From the NCBI GenBank assembly GCA_002179805.1, contig NAVB01003459.1, positions 1 to 13,402 of the forward strand: a DNA stretch of 13,402 nucleotides, read 5' to 3'. The stretch comes from Acanthamoeba lenticulata. Taxonomy: Eukaryota > Discosea > Longamoebia > Acanthamoebidae. The position numbers and the translations under genes are program-made. Below the pieces are notes generated by a model that had not been told where the DNA came from, searched no databases, and was given only the letters and a program-made list of their open reading frames with translations. Below, piece after piece: positions 10,201-13,402 of this stretch. Position 1 is the first letter of the stretch, and each line of letters starts with the position of its first letter.

Positions 10201-13200
10201 CGGACACGCCCAGCCTGTCCGTGCGTGATCCGTCAGCTCGGTGCGTGTGCGGCGGGCGCGTGTGCGGTGGGCGCGTGTGTGCGGCGCGTACCCGAGATGT
10301 TGAGCGACGGCGTGTCGTCGCCGTCATCGCTCTTCAGGTTGAACAGGTGGACGCCGTTCCACGGCCGCAGAGGCCGAGCGGCGCTGGCGCCGGCGTCGGC
10401 AGCCACCTCGCCGTCGTTGTCGTCATCAACACCGTGGCTTCCACTGTCGCCGTCGTCGTCGTCGAACGGGTTGGCGCTCTCCGCTGGAGCGGTGGTTGAC
10501 GCGGGCACGTCGAACGGGTTCATCGGCGTTGTTGTCGCCTTTGCCCTGGTCGATGTCGTCGTCGACGAGCCAAATGGATTGGTGTCGCGCGAACGCGAGC
10601 GGGTCGAGCCCGAACTCATGGACGCTGGCGACGATGACGACGGGTCAAACGGGTTCATGGACGACGAGGACGTCGACGACGATGAGGCGTCGGTCGTCAG
10701 CGCGACAAAGTTGAGCGACGAGGAGAGCGACGACGCGGTCATGTTCGTTCCCTCCTCGGTCGCGTCAACGTCGTCGCTGGGCGAGTCCGTGCGGAAGCTG
10801 CGCACGCAGACCCAAAGCATGAGCGTGCTCGCTGGCGGCCACTTTTGCCCGTCCATGACCGACGGCACGCGCACGCACTCGTATCCTCTGGAATGCGCAA
10901 CACGCAAGTCATTCCACACATTCCTCATGAGCTTGGCGAGCGAGCAAGGCGTGCCTGTGGCGCGTGCGGTCAAACTCGACAAAGGTGGGCGCGTTGCCGG
11001 TGCGGGCCATGCGGAGAAGGGCCTTGAGGAGGCTGCTGTTGAGGTTCTCGCGGGTCAGCATGCCCAGGAACTGCTGCCACTCGGCGATGGTGAACCGGTA
11101 GCTGGCCATGATCGACAAGAACTTGAGCAGGTGCGCGTGCATCGGGTCCTCCGGGTCGGCGATGCTCGGCCCGTACTTGTCCAGCAGCACGCTCGTCACC
11201 CCTGCGCTCGCGTCATGAGCCGCGGGTCCCGACAGGGAAAAAGTCTTCAAAATGAAGAGAAGAAGCGCACCGGCGGAGAAGAGGGTGTGCTGCGACTTGG
11301 TGGAGAACTGGAGGGTGTGGTAGAGGGTCTGGAACACGGCGTCCTGGACCTCAGGGCATGTCTCGCCCAGGAGCTCGAGGATGATGAGCGCCACCTCCGG
11401 GTTCCTTATGCGCTCCAGCCGCGCCGGCAACTCATCGCCCTGGTATCGTTTCGTTATTATTTCGTTCTTGTTTCGTAATTGTGAAAATTATGTGAGGGAA
11501 AGTGCCTGGGTGGGTTGGCGGATGGACTCGGCGGACATGAGGAGGAGCGAGCGGAAGACGGAGAGGGCGAGGGGCGAGTCCAGGACCCGCAGCTGCCGCA
11601 CGCCGTCGAGAATGTGCGCGTAGCCCTGGCCCTCGAGGAAGAAATGGCGGTTCTCCCGGTGCCGGAAGAGCGCGATCGTCAGCGTACGCAGCAGATTCTC
11701 GACCATGGCCAGCTGCGGCCGCACGCGCGACTCAGCTCGGTCGGTGGCAAAGCCTGGGCCGCGGCCGTTGCATGTGAGCATCACCAAAGATCTTGCGAGT
11801 TTTGCGCGTTGCAATGCAACAACTACGTACAGCCATTCATGGCCGCAAGGGCGGACGTCAGGGTGTTGAAGCCGTCGATGGTCCGGAAGGTGTCCTTGAA
11901 GGCCGGCTCGGCCAGGAGGATGGACGACACGCTCAGGAGGATGTCCTTCCCGACGCCGGCGCCGTGCGGGCCCAACGCGTGGACGCCGCCCAACAAACCC
12001 ACCAGAGTGGCAAACTCCCTGCGCCCGGTCGTCCAAGAATGTTAGGGATGTCAGGAATGCGCCGTGGCCCTTTTCTCCATACATGAACGCGTACCCGTAG
12101 GTGAACTGGCGGTCGTCCAGGATGAGGATCTCGACGAGACGCAGCGCGCACGAGCGCAGGTCGGGGTCGTCCAGCTGGATGAACGACGATACGATCTCCT
12201 TCCCGTTCCTGCAAAAAGAAATAAATGAAATGAAATGAAATGAAATGAATAAACGTCCATGCTGACGTGGCTTCACGGCGCGAACGTACAGCTTACGGAA
12301 GAGGGCCACGTTATCGGAGCTGTCGCGGAGGAGCGACTTGACGCACTCGAGAACGGCCGCGACGAGGCTGCTCGGGTAGTCACTGTGCCGCTTGAGCAGC
12401 CCAAAGACGTGGTCGAACAGCCCGGCGTCTGCATGCAGTATGGACGTGGTGAGCCAACGGCCAGAGGCCAATGAGGGGAGAAGACGGCCGAACCGCGAAA
12501 GACGGCCTTGTAGCGGGCCGAGTCGTTGGTGAGGAGCTTGTTGGCCAGCCCCAGGATGAGCCGCATCAGCTCGGCCGAGACCTCGGCCTCGAACATGGCA
12601 AACAGCCTGCGTACAGTACAGGAGCACACGAGAGGTCTTGAGCCCAAGGCCGCGAGTTTAAGGTGGCGACGGAGATGGGGGAGGAGGACGCACCCCTGGA
12701 GCTCGCGGAAGGGCACAAAGTGGTTGTCGAGGGCAATAAAGGCCAAAAGGCCGACGAAGAGCTCCTGCAGGTGGAGGCTCATCGCCACCAGCTCGTCGAC
12801 GAAGCGCAAGAGGAAGATGTGGTCCACGCCGTAGATGAGCCACACGTTGAGCCGGCTCTTGCCAAACACGCTCGACACGATTTGGAGCACCTGTGGCCGC
12901 CCTCCCACCAACACACTGCGTCAGCACGTGCGCGCGAGGCTGCGACGGCGGCGGCGGCAGTAGAGGACCTTCTCGCGCAGGGAGTCGCTCCTGCTGGCGA
13001 TGAAGTAGTTTTGCAGGGCGAGGAGGGCGTCCATGTTGCGGAGGCAGGCCGAGACGGCCGTGTCGCTGGTCGTCGGCGGCATGGTGTCCTCGTTGTGGGG
13101 CGGCGCGGTCTCGGGCAGCTGGAGCCGCTGGTGGCCCACGTAGACCAGGTTCGTCACCAGGTCCAGCAGCCGCATCTGCAGCCCGTCCCGGCATCAATGG

Positions 13201-13387
13201 TGCGTAAGCGAGAGGTTCATGAAGATGAAAAGGATGATGAAGAAGAAGAAGAAGGCAGCAGGAGGAAGCTTACCGCTTGAGAAGGCTCGCGAAGGCTCTC
13301 AAGGTGGAGCAGGAACTTGTTGAGGAACGTGTAGCCTCCGCCCACCAGGAATTCATCCATCAAAATTCCTGACACGTTTGCTGACCG
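969..13387 (-). CDS. Giant BEACH-WD40 protein, LvsA/WDFY3 (Alfy)/SPIRRIG class, 5' partial, 41 exons
   Basis: Exons on the - strand in transcript order: 13387-13274, 13175-12969, 12890-12694, 12606-12494, 12428-12290, 12208-12095, 12018-11831, 11753-11506, 11439-11271, 11201-10955, 10887-10292, 10214-10090, 10020-9726, 9663-9547, 9452-9328, 9223-8192, 8113-7977, 7882-7462, 7382-7281, 7204-6847, 6766-6611, 6533-6322, 6203-6073, 5980-5863, 5758-5583, 5508-5427, 5348-5057, 4976-4722, 4657-4265, 4133-3964, 3883-3516, 3449-3381, 3312-3136, 3063-2798, 2709-2549, 2462-2364, 2259-2032, 1929-1828, 1749-1475, 1394-1275, 1203-969. All phases agree, giving 3,042 residues plus a TGA stop at 969-971. Seen: ARM-like helices, ConA-like domain, PH-BEACH, BEACH and WD40 in family order. 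Known of the family: very large scaffold proteins of membrane traffic; Dictyostelium LvsA acts in cytokinesis and contractile-vacuole function, and WDFY3 in selective autophagy. Inferred: the same class of role here. The first visible exon follows an acceptor (TTTTTGCAG), so upstream exons exist. Least certain junctions are near 4134/4139, 5759, 7205 and 9224. Confidence 0.92.
1204..2031 (-). repeat. Cluster of four CG/CA-rich introns in the WD40 region
   Basis: Introns 1204-1274, 1395-1474, 1750-1827 and 1930-2031 are dominated by GTGTG/GCGCG on the + strand. Introns 1204-1274 and 1750-1827 share GTGCGTGAGTCGCG and CGCGAGCGCGCGTGTG in the same order. Intron 10215-10291 has a related composition (GTGCGGTGGGCGCGTGT). 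The other introns of this gene are A/T-rich or mixed. Confidence 0.75.
1290..2709 (-). other. C-terminal WD40 repeats
   Basis: Exons 2709-2549, 2462-2364, 2259-2032, 1929-1828, 1749-1475 and 1394-1275. About six blades are recognisable after splicing: [36 protein letters not shown] then [26 protein letters not shown] then [34 protein letters not shown] then ITLWS; TAVECG...[15 protein letters not shown]; and [17 protein letters not shown] then GQVILWS. The GH...WD dipeptides are clear in the third blade. Introns here are mostly short and CG/CA-rich. In the family the propeller lies directly after BEACH, as here. Confidence 0.92.
2319..2336. repeat. 18-bp perfect palindrome in an intron
   Basis: CATGATGACGTCATCATG reads the same on both strands, within intron 2260-2363. 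It contains TGACGTCA, a CRE-like octamer, but its intronic position does not suggest a promoter site. Confidence 0.9.
2739..2790 (-). repeat. Hairpin inside an intron
   Basis: AACTCTTTCG at 2739-2748 and CGAAAGAGTT at 2781-2790 are perfect reverse complements within the 88-base A/T-rich intron 2710-2797. The right arm ends 7 bases from the donor. Folding would shorten the donor-to-acceptor distance. Confidence 0.85.
2870..4010 (-). other. BEACH domain
   Basis: Visible residues about 2328-2610, in exons 4133-3964 through 3063-2798. After removing introns 3884-3963, 3450-3515, 3313-3380 and 3064-3135 the full signature is present: [151 protein letters not shown] and [16 protein letters not shown]. 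Splicing restores FF/YLPEF, EW/IDL and LM/HLNT exactly at conserved positions. No expected BEACH block is missing. BEACH is a scaffold fold of uncertain biochemical activity. Confidence 0.97.
3113..3126. repeat. 14-bp perfect palindrome in an intron
   Basis: GCATGAGCTCATGC lies in the 72-base intron 3064-3135. It overlaps a copy of CCACGTCAGCATG at 3105-3117, whose reverse complement also occurs in intron 12209-12289 at 12258-12270. Confidence 0.9.
4134..4264 (-). other. Intron with ATC-type microsatellite; GC-AG or GT-AG
   Basis: Longest intron in the window. Preferred boundaries are donor GCACGTCC at 4264 (local GTACGTCC type with T to C) and acceptor GCGCAG at 4134, joining [14 protein letters not shown]. 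The alternative is GTCCTCC at 4260 with acceptor GCCGAG at 4139, giving ASIDGTAGGDRET; it is in phase but uses a rarer GAG acceptor. The core, about 4154-4240, is a (GAT/GAA)n-like run on the + strand. Confidence 0.6.
4340..4830 (-). other. PH-BEACH domain
   Basis: Visible residues about 2120-2260, across exons 4976-4722 and 4657-4265. Typical elements are [20 protein letters not shown] (beta strands), [20 protein letters not shown], then [30 protein letters not shown] and [18 protein letters not shown] (C-terminal helix). In crystal structures of the family this PH fold packs against BEACH and usually lacks the phosphoinositide-binding residues of ordinary PH domains. The junction at 4658-4721 splits LI/KGVF and restores the frame. 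Confidence 0.88.
5057..5348 (-). other. Acidic linker before the PH-BEACH domain, with an NPF motif
   Basis: This exon encodes 97 residues. A conserved-looking start ([17 protein letters not shown]) is followed by an acidic disordered stretch ([19 protein letters not shown]). An NPFED motif lies at 5184-5192. The next exon continues with [11 protein letters not shown] before PH-BEACH begins. Such acidic linkers of variable length are common here in large BEACH proteins. Confidence 0.75.
6204..6321 (-). repeat. CAT/ATC microsatellite filling an intron
   Basis: The interval about 6209-6294 is an imperfect run of ATC/CATCA trinucleotides on the + strand, inside the 118-base intron bounded by GTACGCTG and GGTGCAG. 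It stays open in several frames, so it appears as spurious Met/Asp/His-rich reading frames. The join gives [17 protein letters not shown]. Confidence 0.8.
7205..7280 (-). repeat. Intron with ATC-type microsatellite
   Basis: A 76-base intron; donor GTACGC follows DQLLLTH and acceptor GACAAGCAG precedes MTAYMELIF. The core is an imperfect CATCGTCATC run. An acceptor three bases upstream (AAG) would add one Gln. Confidence 0.7.
7427..7440. repeat. 14-bp perfect palindrome in an intron
   Basis: GGCTGACGTCAGCC lies in intron 7383-7461. It has the TGACGTCA core seen in introns 2260-2363 and 3064-3135. Its - strand reading starts with the CTGACG branch-like motif, but a better-placed CTGAC lies nearer the acceptor at 7413. 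Confidence 0.9.
9224..9327 (-). other. Intron containing a palindromic inverted repeat
   Basis: Donor GTGCGCC follows VAHTK, and acceptor GGGACAG precedes GACGCGCGG ([11 protein letters not shown]), both in phase 0. An in-phase alternative acceptor, GACAAG before TGTCGACAC at 9272, would add 16 residues (CRHMND...). TGTGTCGACACT at 9262-9273 and its reverse complement at 9296-9307 lie 22 bases apart. Each arm is itself built on the palindrome GTGTCGACAC. Confidence 0.6.
10046..10071 (-). repeat. Hairpin inside an intron
   Basis: AAAATTTCAA at 10046-10055 and TTGAAATTTT at 10062-10071 are perfect reverse complements with a 6-base loop, inside intron 10021-10089 (donor GTATGCC, acceptor ATCAAAG). 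The element is A/T-rich, so a chance stem is possible. Confidence 0.8.
10346..10795 (-). other. NPF-rich disordered insertion within the ConA-like domain
   Basis: About 150 residues rich in S, T, D and A separate VCVRSF from VHLFNLKS, two strands expected to be close in a ConA-like domain. Four Asn-Pro-Phe tripeptides occur at 10647-10655 (MNPFDP), 10572-10580 (TNPFGS), 10512-10520 (MNPFDV) and 10464-10472 (ANPFDDDD), spaced roughly 16-25 residues apart. A serine run (SSSTSSSS) precedes the first. NPF tripeptides are the classical ligands of EH domains (Eps15/EHD proteins, known). Endocytic-adaptor binding here is inference. The frame is continuous with the domain on both sides, so this is coding and not an unspliced intron. 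Confidence 0.8.
10888..10954 (-). other. Candidate GC-AG intron
   Basis: On the - strand the intron begins GCACGCC after ...CGCCACAG and ends TTCCAG before AGGATACGAG. The join gives [17 protein letters not shown], which keeps the conserved FVEFD...GYxC transition. The alternative GT donor upstream (GTTTGACC) would delete FDRTRH. The donor GCACGCC equals the common local donor GTACGCC with T changed to C. Confidence 0.7.
11440..11505 (-). other. Candidate GC-AG intron
   Basis: On the - strand it begins GCACTTTCC after ...CCCACCCAG and ends ATACCAG before GGCGATGAG. The interval is A/T-rich and has an in-frame TAA soon after the donor, so it must be removed. No GT between the end of conserved coding and that stop gives the right phase. 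The join reads [18 protein letters not shown] in phase 0. Confidence 0.75.
12226..12249 (-). repeat. Pentanucleotide tandem repeat (TGAAA)n in an intron
   Basis: Four exact TGAAA units plus a partial one, in the 81-base intron 12209-12289. On the transcribed strand this forms a TTTCA pyrimidine-rich tract leading to the acceptor TTTTTGCAG. Confidence 0.9.
13176..13273 (-). repeat. Intron with GAA/GAT simple repeat
   Basis: A 98-base intron with donor GTAAGC, one of only two GTAAG donors in the gene, and acceptor GGCTGCAG. The middle, about 13219-13256, is a purine-rich GATGAA/GAAGAA run on the + strand. The join reads EPSQA/MRLLDLV. Confidence 0.75.
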
Positions 13388-13402
13388 CTGCAAAAATGTC
13401 AA

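Larger units (their letters stand above)
9726..10887 (-). other. Concanavalin-A/laminin-G-like domain with a large inserted loop
   Basis: Exons 10887-10292, 10214-10090 and 10020-9726, about visible residues 580-917. The first strands read [13 protein letters not shown] and [17 protein letters not shown]. After the NPF loop the fold resumes with [28 protein letters not shown], then [30 protein letters not shown] and ISLTFGT. The WYH-I-V...V-YING-L pattern is the hallmark of the ConA-like jelly roll that sits between helical regions in BEACH proteins. In the family it is considered a protein- or glycan-binding fold with no enzymatic activity. The last part ([20 protein letters not shown]) leads into the second helical region. 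Confidence 0.82.
10955..13387 (-). other. N-terminal helical (ARM-like) region, exons 1-10 of the visible gene
   Basis: Visible residues 1-579. After splicing this is continuous amphipathic helix: leucine-rich runs such as [31 protein letters not shown] and [14 protein letters not shown], ending in [19 protein letters not shown]. This is typical of the long armadillo-like solenoid that precedes the ConA-like domain in large BEACH proteins. No catalytic motif is visible. The ten exons are 113-248 bases each, with introns of 65-98 bases, one of which has a GC donor at 11505. The region ends in [14 protein letters not shown], the point where the ConA-like domain starts in this family. Confidence 0.8.

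Noticed and set aside
10096..11478. Long + strand open frame (460 codons)
   Set aside because: Antisense to exons encoding the ConA-like domain and its NPF loop. It crosses four introns of the real gene, has strong DDDD/VVV low complexity from the reverse of Ser/Asp codons, and has no domain likeness.

Overview
The window looks like nuclear DNA from an intron-dense, GC-rich unicellular eukaryote. An amoebozoan close to Acanthamoeba is my best inference. Coding exons are very GC-rich. They are interrupted every 70-1030 bases by short introns of 62-131 bases, and the proteins resemble Dictyostelium/animal families. There is no operon structure, Shine-Dalgarno pattern, tRNA, rRNA, CRISPR array or recognisable transposon.

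Layout. Two genes converge. On the + strand, positions 34-854 hold the 3' end of a gene I do not recognise: two exons, an acidic C-terminus, a stop at 852-854 and a tandem AATAAA signal at 934-943. On the - strand, positions 13387 down to 969 hold 41 exons of one giant gene whose 5' end lies outside the window. I placed all 40 introns by splice signals plus reading-phase continuity. Every junction closes in frame, giving 9,129 coding bases, or 3,042 residues plus a stop. The product is a BEACH-WD40 protein of the LvsA / WDFY3 (Alfy) / SPIRRIG class. In order it has a helical ARM-like N-terminal region, a concanavalin-A/laminin-G-like domain split by an NPF-rich disordered loop, a second long helical region, an acidic linker, a PH-BEACH domain, a BEACH domain, WD40 repeats and a short low-complexity tail with no FYVE domain. 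About 500 N-terminal residues are probably missing, judging from the roughly 3,500-3,600 residues usual in the family.

How they work together. Nothing suggests the two genes share a pathway; their only visible link is physical. Their 3' ends are separated by 114 bases holding a perfect 22-bp inverted repeat with a 40-base loop. One arm overlaps the stop codon of the giant gene, and the poly(A) signal of the + gene sits in the loop.

Other structure is in the introns. The donor consensus is unusual, with C at +4 in 36 of 40 introns and G at +5 in 33. There are three candidate GC-AG introns and a recurrent CTGAC branch-like motif about 25-32 bases before the acceptor in most of the introns that have it. 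Several introns carry palindromes or hairpins or trinucleotide microsatellites, and a family of CG/CA-rich introns lies mainly in the WD40 part. No stretch over 300 bases lacks a gene; the only intergenic DNA is 855-968.
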